NCBI GenBank assembly: GCA_905234755.1
Contig: CAJOIT010000009.1
Location: 24,793-88,792, forward strand
Source: an uncultured Bacteroidales bacterium
GTDB taxonomy: Bacteria; Bacteroidota; Bacteroidia; Bacteroidales; ML635J-15
DNA length: 64,000 nt
Reading direction: 5' to 3'
The position numbers were made by a program, and so were the translations under genes. The stretch's first letter is position 1, and the number at the start of each line of letters is the position of its first letter. The notes under the pieces were generated by a model that saw only the letters and a program-made list of their open reading frames with translations, was not told where the DNA came from and did no database searches. Shown here one piece after another: positions 43,385-51,111 of the stretch.

Positions 43385-43891
43385 ATGGCAATAGACAAAT
43401 CAACAATTGAACAATACACAAATGCCTACAAGTTTTATGTTGAAGACTTGAAAAGCAAGAATATCACAGGAGAACAATACAATATAGTAGAACAATGTTA
43501 CAACCGAATGGTTGAACTAGGAGAGCAATGTTCCGACCTGACCGACTACCAAACAAAAACGATGAACGAAAATCTATATGGCAAAATATCACAAGCATAT
43601 ACTTCAGCGATAACAGAATACACTCAAAAGAATTTGCGACAACCCAGTGTATCTGGAATGGGTGCCACCGTAGCCTCAAGTGTAGCTTCCACGGTAGCCA
43701 GCAGCGTTATTGGTACTGCCGCATCTAAAGTGCCAGGCCTCAATGCCATACCAAGCGGAGTTGCAATGGAAGGTGCAAACTTAGCCATCAACAAGGCAAA
43801 AGGGCTATTTTCTTTATTCAAAAAGAAAAAAGACGATAACGATGTGGAATCTAATGGAGATTCTAGACAATATAAAACGAGGAGAACATAA
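43385..43891 (+). CDS. Hypothetical cytoplasmic protein
   Basis: A 168-residue protein without signal peptide. The first ~85 residues are predicted helical (YTNAYKFYVEDLKSKNITG, YNIVEQCYNRMVELGEQC). Residues ~90-135 are small and hydrophobic, with Ala/Ser/Val repeats (GATVASSVASTVASSVIGTAA) and could form a glycine-zipper or amphipathic hairpin. The end is Lys/Asp-rich and charged. I recognise no family. It has a strong ribosome binding site and its own terminator overlapping the stop, so it is expressed alone. The Ala/Ser/Gly middle resembles membrane-associating or toxin-like zippers, which is speculation. Confidence 0.7.
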   Translation: MAIDKSTIEQYTNAYKFYVEDLKSKNITGEQYNIVEQCYNRMVELGEQCSDLTDYQTKTMNENLYGKISQAYTSAITEYTQKNLRQPSVSGMGATVASSVASTVASSVIGTAASKVPGLNAIPSGVAMEGANLAINKAKGLFSLFKKKKDDNDVESNGDSRQYKTRRT

Positions 43892-43905
43892 ATCCTCGTT
43901 TTTTT
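43875..43905 (+). terminator. Terminator overlapping the stop of the hypothetical gene
   Basis: AAACGAGGA (43875-43883) / TCCTCGTTT (43893-43901) followed by a T-run; the stop codon lies in the loop. Confidence 0.85.
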
Positions 43906-43927
43906 ATGCAACTCCAAATTTTTAAAT

Positions 43928-44689
43928 ATGGACTTTCAGACGACAAAGGCTTTGCTTGATGAACGGTACGAGAAATTTGCCGTAGCTAGTTTCGTAGATA
44001 ACGACCCTATACAGATTCCGCACTCGTTTTCGCGGAAAGAAGACATAGAAATTAGCGGATTTTTCGCATCGATGATTGCATGGGGCAACCGCAAGATGAT
44101 AATAAACAACGCCAAACGCTTCATGAAGCTTATGGACAATGCCCCATACGATTTCGTAATGAACTTCGAGGCAAAGGACTTAAAAACTCTTGATACCGCT
44201 ATTCACCGCACTTTCAATGGAGATGACATGCGTTTCTTTGTTCGATCGCTTGCTAACATTTACCGCAACCATGGCGGACTGGAGGCAATATTTTCCCAAT
44301 ACAAGGAAATGGACAAAAACCTGATCAATGTTCACTCCGTGCTGTTTGAGATTCCGCACGAAACCCGCAACATGCGACACATTTCCGACATTACCAAAGG
44401 TTCGGCCGCCAAACGCCTAAACATGTTCCTGCGCTGGATGGTGCGAAATGATGGTCGCGGAATTGATTTTGGACTATGGAAAGGTATTAGTCCTGCCGAC
44501 CTGCTCATTCCTCTCGATGTCCACTGCGGACGCTGTGCTCGCGACCTCAACCTGCTCAACCGTAAGCAGAACGACTGGAAATCGGTACTTGAACTCACAG
44601 AAAACCTTCGCAAATTCGACCAAGCCGACCCAATAAAGTACGACTTCGCACTTTTTGGTTCGGGAGTAAACCAAAATCCAGTTGTCTGA
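43928..44689 (+). CDS. TIGR02757 family protein (DUF2400)
   Basis: A 253-residue protein of the TIGR02757 family, a helical family found in many Bacteroidetes and some other phyla. Typical blocks are DPIQIPHSFSRKEDIEISGF, IAWGNRKMIINNAKRFM, KRLNMFLRWMVRNDGRGIDFG, LIPLDVHCGRCARDL and DPIKYDFALFGSGV. The pattern recalls HhH-type DNA glycosylase folds, but the reaction is not established. Its TGA overlaps the next ATG by one base (TGATG). Confidence 0.9.
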   Translation: MDFQTTKALLDERYEKFAVASFVDNDPIQIPHSFSRKEDIEISGFFASMIAWGNRKMIINNAKRFMKLMDNAPYDFVMNFEAKDLKTLDTAIHRTFNGDDMRFFVRSLANIYRNHGGLEAIFSQYKEMDKNLINVHSVLFEIPHETRNMRHISDITKGSAAKRLNMFLRWMVRNDGRGIDFGLWKGISPADLLIPLDVHCGRCARDLNLLNRKQNDWKSVLELTENLRKFDQADPIKYDFALFGSGVNQNPVV

Positions 44690-45396
44690 TGCGTGACGAC
44701 TTTTTTACATTCAAGCAATTCCGTGTAATGCATCGCAAGTCGATAATGAAAGTCGGCACAGATGGAGTGCTGCTTGGCGCGTATGTAGACGGTAAAAACG
44801 CAAGCCGAATACTCGACATTGGCACAGGCACAGGATTACTTTGCCTTATGCTTGCACAGAAAAGCAACGCAACGATTCATGGAATCGACATAAATTCCGA
44901 GGCAGTAGAGGTGGCAAAATTCAATGTCGAGCAAAGCAAATGGCACGAACGGATAGAAATATTTCACTCATCAGTGCAGGATTTCGCGCCAGGGGGAAAG
45001 TACGACCTAATTGTGTCAAACCCACCGTTCTATACAACAGATGTCATTGCACCAGAAAAGGGCCGTGCGCTTGCTCGTCACGACATAAGCCTGAATATCT
45101 CCGATTTGGCATTGGCAATAAGTAGATTTTTATCGGAAAGCGGTCGCTGCTATGTGATTTATCCTACCGAACAATGCATGCAATTCGAGAATAATGCAGA
45201 AAGGTTAGGCTTGTATGCAACCGCAAGACTTTATGTTTCATCGCATCCCGACACGCCTCCGATTCGCACAATTGTTGAAATAAGCAGAGAAAAACGCGAA
45301 CCTACATGCAATACACTATACATTGAAAATGGCGCACGACATGATTTCAGCGAGAAATACAAATCGCTGACAAAAGATTATTATCTGAAATTTTAG
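44689..45396 (+). CDS. trmN6: tRNA1(Val) (adenine-37-N6)-methyltransferase
   Basis: A 235-residue SAM-dependent methyltransferase (YfiC/TrmN6 group) that makes m6A37 in tRNA-Val. Start FTFKQFRVMHRKSIMKVGTD is typical, with SAM motif ILDIGTGTGLLCLMLA and the adenine-N6 catalytic motif SNPPFY. Later RHDISLNISDL and EPTCNTLYIEN match the family. Coupled to the TIGR02757 gene upstream; convergent with the next gene, stop codons two bases apart. Confidence 0.92.
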   Translation: MRDDFFTFKQFRVMHRKSIMKVGTDGVLLGAYVDGKNASRILDIGTGTGLLCLMLAQKSNATIHGIDINSEAVEVAKFNVEQSKWHERIEIFHSSVQDFAPGGKYDLIVSNPPFYTTDVIAPEKGRALARHDISLNISDLALAISRFLSESGRCYVIYPTEQCMQFENNAERLGLYATARLYVSSHPDTPPIRTIVEISREKREPTCNTLYIENGARHDFSEKYKSLTKDYYLKF

Positions 45397-45398
45397 TG

Positions 45399-45971
45399 CT
45401 AAAACAATCCGAGAGTGAGGGCAAGATAAACTCCCGGTGCATTAAGAACCGACTGTTTGTACCGTTCTGGCGTTTTTACCTTAATGTGGAACTGATAGTT
45501 TATACCAAGCGAAATCTTAAGAATGTCGGTTATTGAGTACTCCACCGCTGCGGATGGAACAATTGCTACAAACCCGACCTTGTCCTCGCCTTTACGAGTT
45601 GTCGAATTTATTATCATAGATGCTCCATAGCCGACTTTTATATCGGTTACGAGGTGAAAATTGTGATCATTGAAGAACGGATAAGCCAAATATAAACCGC
45701 CGTGGCTTTGTCTCAAACTATACTGGTTAGAATCTGTACCGGTGATTCTTGCCGTTTTGCTCATACCATCGAAGTAGGCACCTAAACGGAAATCCTTAAT
45801 GATAAAACCACATGTTCCACCGAGAGTAATGGACATTCCTTTTTCGACAGGAAAGAACTGCCCGTCAAACGAGCAAAAACCTCCCTGCTGGTACTCATCA
45901 GGCTCAACTTGCGAGAATCCAGCAATGCTAAAAACAGTTAATATTAATATGGCAATAAGCTTTTTCATCAT
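45399..45971 (-). CDS. Outer-membrane beta-barrel-like protein
   Basis: A 190-residue exported protein with a signal peptide ending SIAGFSQ (about residue 21). The rest shows repeated short amphipathic strands (KGMSITLGGTCGFIIKDFRLGAYFDG, GGLYLAYPFFNDHNFHLVTDIKVGYG) and ends in LTLGLF with terminal Phe, which fits an eight-stranded outer-membrane barrel. No specific family named. Single gene with its own promoter-like TGGTTTTG upstream. Confidence 0.75.
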   Translation of the reverse strand: MMKKLIAILILTVFSIAGFSQVEPDEYQQGGFCSFDGQFFPVEKGMSITLGGTCGFIIKDFRLGAYFDGMSKTARITGTDSNQYSLRQSHGGLYLAYPFFNDHNFHLVTDIKVGYGASMIINSTTRKGEDKVGFVAIVPSAAVEYSITDILKISLGINYQFHIKVKTPERYKQSVLNAPGVYLALTLGLF

Positions 45972-46011
45972 ATTACAAACGGCAAAACCATTTTTTTATT
46001 GCGTACCAACC

Positions 46012-46043
46012 AAAAAACAGCGGAACTATGTCCGCTGTTTTTA
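46012..46043 (-). terminator. Terminator after the universal stress protein gene
   Basis: AAAACAGCGGA / TCCGCTGTTTT with a 6-base loop, with A- and T-runs on the two sides. It lies just beyond the leftward stop at 46065. Confidence 0.85.
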
Positions 46044-46064
46044 TCTTGATTTTGCAATAATCTG

Positions 46065-46862
46065 TTAATTGAAACCACCCAACTTGATGATATCGATGCG
46101 CTTGTTAACGCACATTGCCGGAATCTTGGCAGCCATCGCTTCGTTTTCATGATTCTTGATGTCCTTGATGTACGACTTATACTGGTCGGTCATGAAAATA
46201 ACCAAGTCGCATTCAGCTTCGTTAGCATACTTGTACATTTCATCGGAGAAGTTCTTCTTGTTTTCGAGGAACTTGATATCGTAGTCGATAAGGCAGTCGT
46301 TGAACATATTTTCTGCGAATGTAATTGTGTTCTGTATTGCCTTTCTGCTGAATCCATCGCTATCCTTGTAGGAAATGATATATACCTTGCTTTCGAACAA
46401 AGTATTCAAGTATTTTACCCACTGAACCCTGATTCTTGATGACTTGTCGGCATCGATCGGGATAAGAATGCGGTCATATTCACCATAGATTGGAGGATTC
46501 TGAACCAGAATGAACGGAATCGTAACGAACTTTTCGACAATCTTGATTGCCTTCTTCAGATTCTTTACACCGTGAGTTCCCATTACGGCAAGGTGAGCAT
46601 TTATCTCGGTTCCATACTTATATATTTCCTTGTCGATGTCACCCTTTCTTACTTCAACGGTAATTTCCAAGTTTGCCTTGTCCTTCTTGAAATCATCTGC
46701 TATCGTTTGCAACCTTGCCTTTGCGGGTTCAATTTCGTCAGTCTTCGAGACAATGTGAATCAAACTGATAGGGTTGTTGTGTGTCTTGCCAATCATATAG
46801 GCGTGCTCGAGAGCATAGGCACCTACCTCTGTAAAATCGTGCGGTACTAATATTGGTCTCAT
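46065..46862 (-). CDS. Universal stress protein, tandem UspA domains
   Basis: A 265-residue cytoplasmic protein of two UspA-like domains. The first (1-~140) has ILVPHDFTEVGAYALEHAYMIG and AVMGTHGVKNLKK, a modified G2xG9 nucleotide loop. The second starts RILIPIDADKSSRIRV and contains CDLVIFMTDQY. Likely a nucleotide-binding stress or energy-status protein. Transcribed from an exact consensus promoter on the minus strand, ended by a strong hairpin. Confidence 0.9.
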   Translation of the reverse strand: MRPILVPHDFTEVGAYALEHAYMIGKTHNNPISLIHIVSKTDEIEPAKARLQTIADDFKKDKANLEITVEVRKGDIDKEIYKYGTEINAHLAVMGTHGVKNLKKAIKIVEKFVTIPFILVQNPPIYGEYDRILIPIDADKSSRIRVQWVKYLNTLFESKVYIISYKDSDGFSRKAIQNTITFAENMFNDCLIDYDIKFLENKKNFSDEMYKYANEAECDLVIFMTDQYKSYIKDIKNHENEAMAAKIPAMCVNKRIDIIKLGGFN

Positions 46863-46910
46863 ATCTTATTAATATAAAGTAATCAATAAAAAAACAATTC
46901 TCATTGTCGG

Positions 46911-46941
46911 CAAATTTATAAAACATTTTAGTTCCGACAAA
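46911..46941 (-). promoter_or_regulatory. Consensus promoter of the universal stress protein gene
   Basis: On the minus strand TTTG (46941-46938)-N19-TAAATTTG (46918-46911), an exact Bacteroidetes consensus, about 49 bases before the ATG at 46862. Confidence 0.78.
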
Positions 46942-46995
46942 AGATTTGTCGACTTTTTTATTTTTTTTGTTAACAAACAAAAGTTAATGGAAGAT

Positions 46996-47061
46996 GGCAA
47001 CGCCTGTTTATAAGTTTCAATGGCTTCGCCGTTTCTGGGTTTCTGTGGCTTCGCCGTTTAT
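46996..47061. repeat. Mini-hairpin repeats GGCTTCGCCGTTTCT
   Basis: GGCAACGCC (46996-47004), GGCTTCGCCGTTTCT (47022-47036) and GGCTTCGCCGTTTAT (47047-47061), spaced ~25 bases with TTTCTG between. These are reverse complements of the AGAAACGGCGAAGCC units at 1773-2052. Confidence 0.75.
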
Positions 47062-47109
47062 AGGTTTCTGGTTGGCTGGTGGGAATGTTACTTCTCAGGT
47101 TCAGATCAT

Positions 47110-47898
47110 TTATCCACCTATAACATTTTTCATCGTCCTTAGCTTGTGAGTGTATTTTTTTAGCTCATCGTTGTAGATGCCGTTATGGTCAATGCGGTCG
47201 ATGCGAACCTTCTTTGATGCATGAATTATCTCGGTTGGCGAATACACGATGCCGACATGCACGATATTGCCCTCATCGTTGTCGAAAAATGCAAGGTCAC
47301 CGGGTTTGGCCTCCATTACGAAACTCATTGTCTTACCCTCCTTCACCTGCTCAGATGCATCGCGTGGCATAAGCAAACCCGACATTCTGTAAACCAACTG
47401 CACAAAACCGCTACAATCTATTCCCCACTGCGAACGACCGCCCCAAAGGTAGGGAGTTTCGATAAGGTTCTCAGCATCGGCAATGATACGACTGCGGACA
47501 TCCATGCCTCCACGCTCGGAAAGGTCGCTCAAAATGTAATAATTGTTCGCACCTATATTAAAACTACGGTCAACAAATGCAGATTCAGGCAGTAGCGAAC
47601 CTTTGGGAATGAACATCTGTAGCTTTTCGTTCTTTATAAGCATTGTAGGACTGTCGCAAACAACATATCGGTTCATAACATATGATGCATCAAGGCTTTC
47701 TCCGAAATAAGGAGAAACGGTCACCGTCTCTATCCAACCCGAATAGTTGTCGTGAAGCAAACGGATTTTTGTCCAGTCGGAATGCCTTGCAACAATCTCG
47801 AACACCTCGCCGAAAAGCACCTGACTTACCATTTCAGACCTGTGCGACATTCCTGCACGCAACGGAAGATATGCATATTCGCAAATGCCCAATTCCAT
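47110..47898 (-). CDS. NlpC/P60 (C40) peptidoglycan endopeptidase
   Basis: A 262-residue hydrolase with N-terminal bacterial SH3-like modules (PLRAGMSHRSEMVSQVLFGE, WIETVTVSPY) and a C-terminal NlpC/P60 domain: catalytic Cys in WGIDCSGFVQLVYRM, GDLAFFD, and His in IVHVGIV, then IIHASKKVRI. It cleaves gamma-D-Glu-diaminopimelate bonds in stem peptides. No signal peptide is visible, so it may act on recycled muropeptides in the cytoplasm, like YkfC-type enzymes. It follows the NamZ gene after two bases, forming a peptidoglycan-salvage operon. Confidence 0.93.
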   Translation of the reverse strand: MELGICEYAYLPLRAGMSHRSEMVSQVLFGEVFEIVARHSDWTKIRLLHDNYSGWIETVTVSPYFGESLDASYVMNRYVVCDSPTMLIKNEKLQMFIPKGSLLPESAFVDRSFNIGANNYYILSDLSERGGMDVRSRIIADAENLIETPYLWGGRSQWGIDCSGFVQLVYRMSGLLMPRDASEQVKEGKTMSFVMEAKPGDLAFFDNDEGNIVHVGIVYSPTEIIHASKKVRIDRIDHNGIYNDELKKYTHKLRTMKNVIGG

Positions 47899-47900
47899 AA

Positions 47901-49142
47901 TTAACTATATATAATATACTTATTTCTAATTTTCTTAAAATTCTCAAGCCCTTCTTCCCACGAATGCCTTATATCTTCTTCGGGCACACCGTTTTCGATC
48001 TGCTTGCGGAACTCCTTTGTCCCTACAAGCTTTTCGAGCATATTGTTCTTGTTGAAGAAATTTGGCTTATCTGGGAAAAGTTCATACATCTTGATTATCA
48101 CCGACACATTGAACTTGTCAACACGCCAGTCGAATATAGCAGCACTATCCGAAAGGTTGAATCCATAACACTCCTTTCCGTTGAGCAAAGGATTTGAAGC
48201 CCCAGCATTTGGCTTTGGAGTAAACATAAAAGGCCTTTCAACCGCATCCTTATACAGCGGATGCCCAAGCACCTGGAACTGCATGTCGGTTCCACGACCA
48301 ACGCTTATGCAAGTAGCTTCGAAAATGCAAAGCGTAGGATAAAGTTCAATGCTTCGTGCGTTTGGCAGGTTTGGCGACGGCTTTATCGGCAGCTTGTATT
48401 TGCGATAGTGAGTATAGTTTTGACACGGCACAACCGTAAGATTGCACTTTATTCCACCCTTCAGCCAGCCCTCGCCGTTTATCATCTGCGCATACTCGCC
48501 GATCGTCATTCCATAAACAATCGGAACGGGGTGCATTCCAACAAAAGAACGATAATTTGCAGTATCAAGTACCGGTCCGTCAATGTACGATGCATTTGGA
48601 TTAGGACGATCGAGCACAATCACTGGGATTTCCGATTCGGCACATGCTTCCATCACATAATGCAAAGTAGAAAGATAAGTGTAGAACCTAACGCCAACAT
48701 CTTGAAGGTCGAAAACCACCATGTCAACATCTTTCAGTTGCTCCTTTGCTGGTTTCTTATTGTTTCCGTAAAGCGAAACCACATTAAGCCCAGTTTTTTC
48801 ATCCTTTCCGCTATCCACTTTCTGACCAGCATCTGCAGTGCCGCGGAAACCATGTTCGGGACAAAATGCCTTTACCACATTCACGCCTTCCTTCAAAAGC
48901 ATATCCGCCAGATGAAGCGTATCGATGATGCTTGCCTGGTTGGCGACAATTGCCACTCTTTTTTCCTCAAGCATAGGCAAATATAGGTCAACATTGTATA
49001 TTCCCGGGAAGATTGGCAAGGCCTCCACCCTATCTGGTTTTTCGGTTGGAACATCAACGGTTTGGTTCTCGAGCGCACCTGCATTTCCGCACGAGGAAAT
49101 CACAAGTGCCGCAAACATTACCGCCAGAACAGAAAATTTCAT
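47901..49142 (-). CDS. namZ: Exo-beta-N-acetylmuramidase NamZ (DUF1343), lipoprotein
   Basis: A 413-residue lipoprotein (lipobox LVISSC, Cys-18) of the DUF1343 family, characterised as an exo-beta-N-acetylmuramidase that releases MurNAc from glycan ends. Conserved features: RVAIVANQASI, FCPEHGFRGTADAGQ, VVFDLQDVGVRFYTYLSTLHYVMEA, VLDRPNPNASYIDGPVL and SVGRGTDMQFQVLGHP. It sits upstream of the NlpC/P60 peptidase in the same operon, matching joint breakdown of glycan and peptide parts. A TAATTTTG -7 box on the minus strand lies at 49172-49165. Confidence 0.93.
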   Translation of the reverse strand: MKFSVLAVMFAALVISSCGNAGALENQTVDVPTEKPDRVEALPIFPGIYNVDLYLPMLEEKRVAIVANQASIIDTLHLADMLLKEGVNVVKAFCPEHGFRGTADAGQKVDSGKDEKTGLNVVSLYGNNKKPAKEQLKDVDMVVFDLQDVGVRFYTYLSTLHYVMEACAESEIPVIVLDRPNPNASYIDGPVLDTANYRSFVGMHPVPIVYGMTIGEYAQMINGEGWLKGGIKCNLTVVPCQNYTHYRKYKLPIKPSPNLPNARSIELYPTLCIFEATCISVGRGTDMQFQVLGHPLYKDAVERPFMFTPKPNAGASNPLLNGKECYGFNLSDSAAIFDWRVDKFNVSVIIKMYELFPDKPNFFNKNNMLEKLVGTKEFRKQIENGVPEEDIRHSWEEGLENFKKIRNKYIIYS

Positions 49143-49164
49143 AAAAATTCTAATTTACTAATTA

Positions 49165-49172
49165 CAAAATTA
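49165..49172 (-). promoter_or_regulatory. -7 element TAATTTTG of the namZ operon
   Basis: TAATTTTG on the minus strand, 22 bases before the ATG at 49142, with a TTG 16 bases further upstream. Confidence 0.45.
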
Positions 49173-49260
49173 GACCAAAATAAAACATCAAGCAGCGGCA
49201 TATCATAAAGTTAATAACAAAGCGGTGTTATTTGGGACGGCAAAATTTCTAAAAATATTT

Positions 49261-49291
49261 TTTGCTATGTAATACAAATACATTACTTTTG
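49261..49291 (+). promoter_or_regulatory. Consensus promoter of the toxin-antitoxin operon
   Basis: TTTG (49261-49264)-N19-TACTTTTG (49284-49291), an exact Bacteroidetes consensus; the ATG is at 49314. Confidence 0.78.
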
Positions 49292-49308
49292 TAATCGAAA
49301 GTATTACA
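49268..49308 (+). promoter_or_regulatory. Probable autoregulatory operator of the toxin-antitoxin operon
   Basis: TGTAATAC (49268-49275) and its reverse complement GTATTACA (49301-49308) bracket the -7 box. Between them ATTAC-TTTT-GTAAT forms a further inverted pair. Four half-sites of the same TGTAAT type overlapping the promoter fit cooperative repression by a ribbon-helix-helix antitoxin. Confidence 0.65.
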
Positions 49309-49313
49309 AAATA

Positions 49314-49580
49314 ATGCACATCATGGAAGCAACAATAGTCAGACAACCAGCATCATTCCGCTTGCGCACCGACCTACTGGAAGGATTGAAACGCAATGCC
49401 GCACGCGAAAACCGCTCACTCAACAACTATGTGGAGAGCGTACTGCTTGACATTGTATATAGCGAACCTAACGAAACGACAAAAGCCGCAATTGAGGAAG
49501 CAATGTCAGGGAAAAACAGGAATAAGGTATATACAGATGTGGACGAAATGTTTAACGACATCCTCAACGAAGACGAATGA
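49314..49580 (+). CDS. Ribbon-helix-helix antitoxin of a YafQ-type module
   Basis: An 88-residue protein. Residues ~10-48 form a ribbon-helix-helix (ASFRLRTDLLEGLKRNAARE then SLNNYVESVLLDIVY), for DNA binding. The acidic C-terminus (VDEMFNDILNEDE) would wrap the toxin. ATG at 49314 or 49323 (MEATIVRQ); both are possible. It overlaps the toxin gene by four bases (ATGA) and is preceded by a palindromic operator, the classic type II arrangement. Confidence 0.88.
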   Translation: MHIMEATIVRQPASFRLRTDLLEGLKRNAARENRSLNNYVESVLLDIVYSEPNETTKAAIEEAMSGKNRNKVYTDVDEMFNDILNEDE

Positions 49581-49852
49581 AAAAGATACAACCAACCACC
49601 CAATACAAGAAAGACCTAAAAAGATATAAGAACAAGCCAAAGAAATTGGCTGCTCTTAAAGAGGTCATTCTTATGCTAAAAGATGGAATCCCCATTCCTC
49701 CAGAATACTATCCTCATCCTCTTCAAGGCAACTACAAAGGTTGCATAGAATGTCACATACAAGGCAATTTCCTGCTAATCTGGATTGATGAGAAAAACGA
49801 CATCATTGAATTGGTACGACTTGGAACTCATTCCGAATTGTATGGGAAATAA
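49577..49852 (+). CDS. YafQ/RelE-family mRNA interferase toxin
   Basis: A 91-residue type II toxin that cleaves mRNA on the ribosome. It aligns along its length with E. coli YafQ: TQYKKDLKRYKNK, HPLQGNYKGCIECHI and RLGTHSELYG keep the three catalytic-region histidines. The Asp-Trp pair after the second His in YafQ is Asn-Phe here (HIQGNF), and the final Phe is Tyr, so the active site is slightly altered. Starts within the antitoxin stop by an ATGA overlap. Confidence 0.92.
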   Translation: MKKIQPTTQYKKDLKRYKNKPKKLAALKEVILMLKDGIPIPPEYYPHPLQGNYKGCIECHIQGNFLLIWIDEKNDIIELVRLGTHSELYGK

Positions 49853-49991
49853 TGCATTTAGATTATTTCACAATTACACAGCATAATAAGTTTTCTAAAA
49901 AATAATCTTGCAAATTCCAAAATAATCTTGTATCACTTTGATATATAAATCATTGTGCATTTCGTGTACAAAAAGTTAATAAAAATATGCA

Positions 49992-50019
49992 TTGTATATT
50001 AAAAAATTATATATATTTG
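49992..50019 (+). promoter_or_regulatory. Promoter upstream of the secreted-protein gene trio
   Basis: TTG (49992-49994)-N17-TATATTTG (50012-50019), 25 bases before the ATG at 50045. Confidence 0.5.
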
Positions 50020-50044
50020 ATGCGATATTCAAAATAAAATAAAT

Positions 50045-51097
50045 ATGAAGAAAAATATTTTTATAATAGGTGTTTTTATGTGTGCATTATTGCTTATTCA
50101 ATCAATTATTAATGCACAAAGTTTTCGTGTAAGAAACGATGCTGCAATTCAGATTGGCTATGAAACATACAAGTACTTGACATTTGGCAATTGCAATTAT
50201 GCAACTCCTAATAATGGGGAATGGGCTATTGAATATTGGGATAATATCGATGGACTTAATTTTTGGAAGCCAAGCCCCTCTACAAATTCTGGAAATTTCA
50301 AACTATTTCTAGGCGATAATGGAAATATTGGCATTGGTACAGGTGTACCTTTTTTTAAACTTACAGTATATGGTAATATTGGTTCGTACGGAACTATCGT
50401 AATTTCCTCTGACAGAAGACTTAAACGAGAGATAAGACCTTTGCAGAACGCAATGGACAAGTTAAGCCAATTGAATGGTGTAGCATATAGAAAAAGTTTG
50501 CCCAATTTGCATTCAAACAATATTGATATGCAAGGCATTACCGATGAAGTAAAACTGAATACCATCAGGTGCGACACATTATCCAGCAATGACGAAGTGG
50601 AACATAATGAAAACTATGGCTTCATTGCACAGGAACTCCGTGAAGTATTCCCCGAACTTGTAAGGGAAGACAACGACGGATACTTAGGAATAGACTATAT
50701 TTCTCTGATTCCAGTAATGGTTGAGGCAATGAAGGAACTTCGTGAGGAGATTGATATGCTGAAATCAGCAAACGATGAACTTGAGATAAGGGACAAGAGC
50801 ACTTTGGATAATAATGGCACTGGTAATGCCAATCAAGGAGCAACACTATACCAGAACACCCCAAATCCATTTAGTAGTGAAACAGAAGTAAGGTATTATA
50901 TTCCTACAAACGCAGGACAAGCTTATTTGTTGATATTTGATATGCAGGGTACACTGAAGAAGCAGGTGCAGATAACAAAAAAAGGGGGTGGTTTTGTAAC
51001 AATTAACGCATCAGAATTGCCAGCAGGAATGTACATATATTCCTTGATTGTGGATGGAAGGGAAATAGATAGCAAAAGAATGATTCTGACTAAATAA
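50045..51097 (+). CDS. Secreted protein with S74 intramolecular chaperone domain and T9SS type A sorting domain
   Basis: A 350-residue exported protein: signal peptide (to about residue 25, ending INAQ), a short beta-rich region with GNIGIGTGVPFFKL, then a tail-fibre-type S74 peptidase/chaperone segment (SSDRRLKREIRPLQNAMDKL, GFIAQELREVFPELV, LIPVMVEAMKEL). A short coiled coil follows, and then a C-terminal T9SS sorting domain (NTPNPFSSETEVRYYIP, LPAGMYIYSLIVDG). The mix of a phage-tail-like self-cleaving trimerisation domain and a T9SS signal is seen in other Bacteroidetes surface proteins. Probably a surface fibre. First of three closely spaced genes. Confidence 0.88.
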   Translation: MKKNIFIIGVFMCALLLIQSIINAQSFRVRNDAAIQIGYETYKYLTFGNCNYATPNNGEWAIEYWDNIDGLNFWKPSPSTNSGNFKLFLGDNGNIGIGTGVPFFKLTVYGNIGSYGTIVISSDRRLKREIRPLQNAMDKLSQLNGVAYRKSLPNLHSNNIDMQGITDEVKLNTIRCDTLSSNDEVEHNENYGFIAQELREVFPELVREDNDGYLGIDYISLIPVMVEAMKELREEIDMLKSANDELEIRDKSTLDNNGTGNANQGATLYQNTPNPFSSETEVRYYIPTNAGQAYLLIFDMQGTLKKQVQITKKGGGFVTINASELPAGMYIYSLIVDGREIDSKRMILTK

Positions 51098-51111
51098 TTG
51101 GAGGTTTCATT

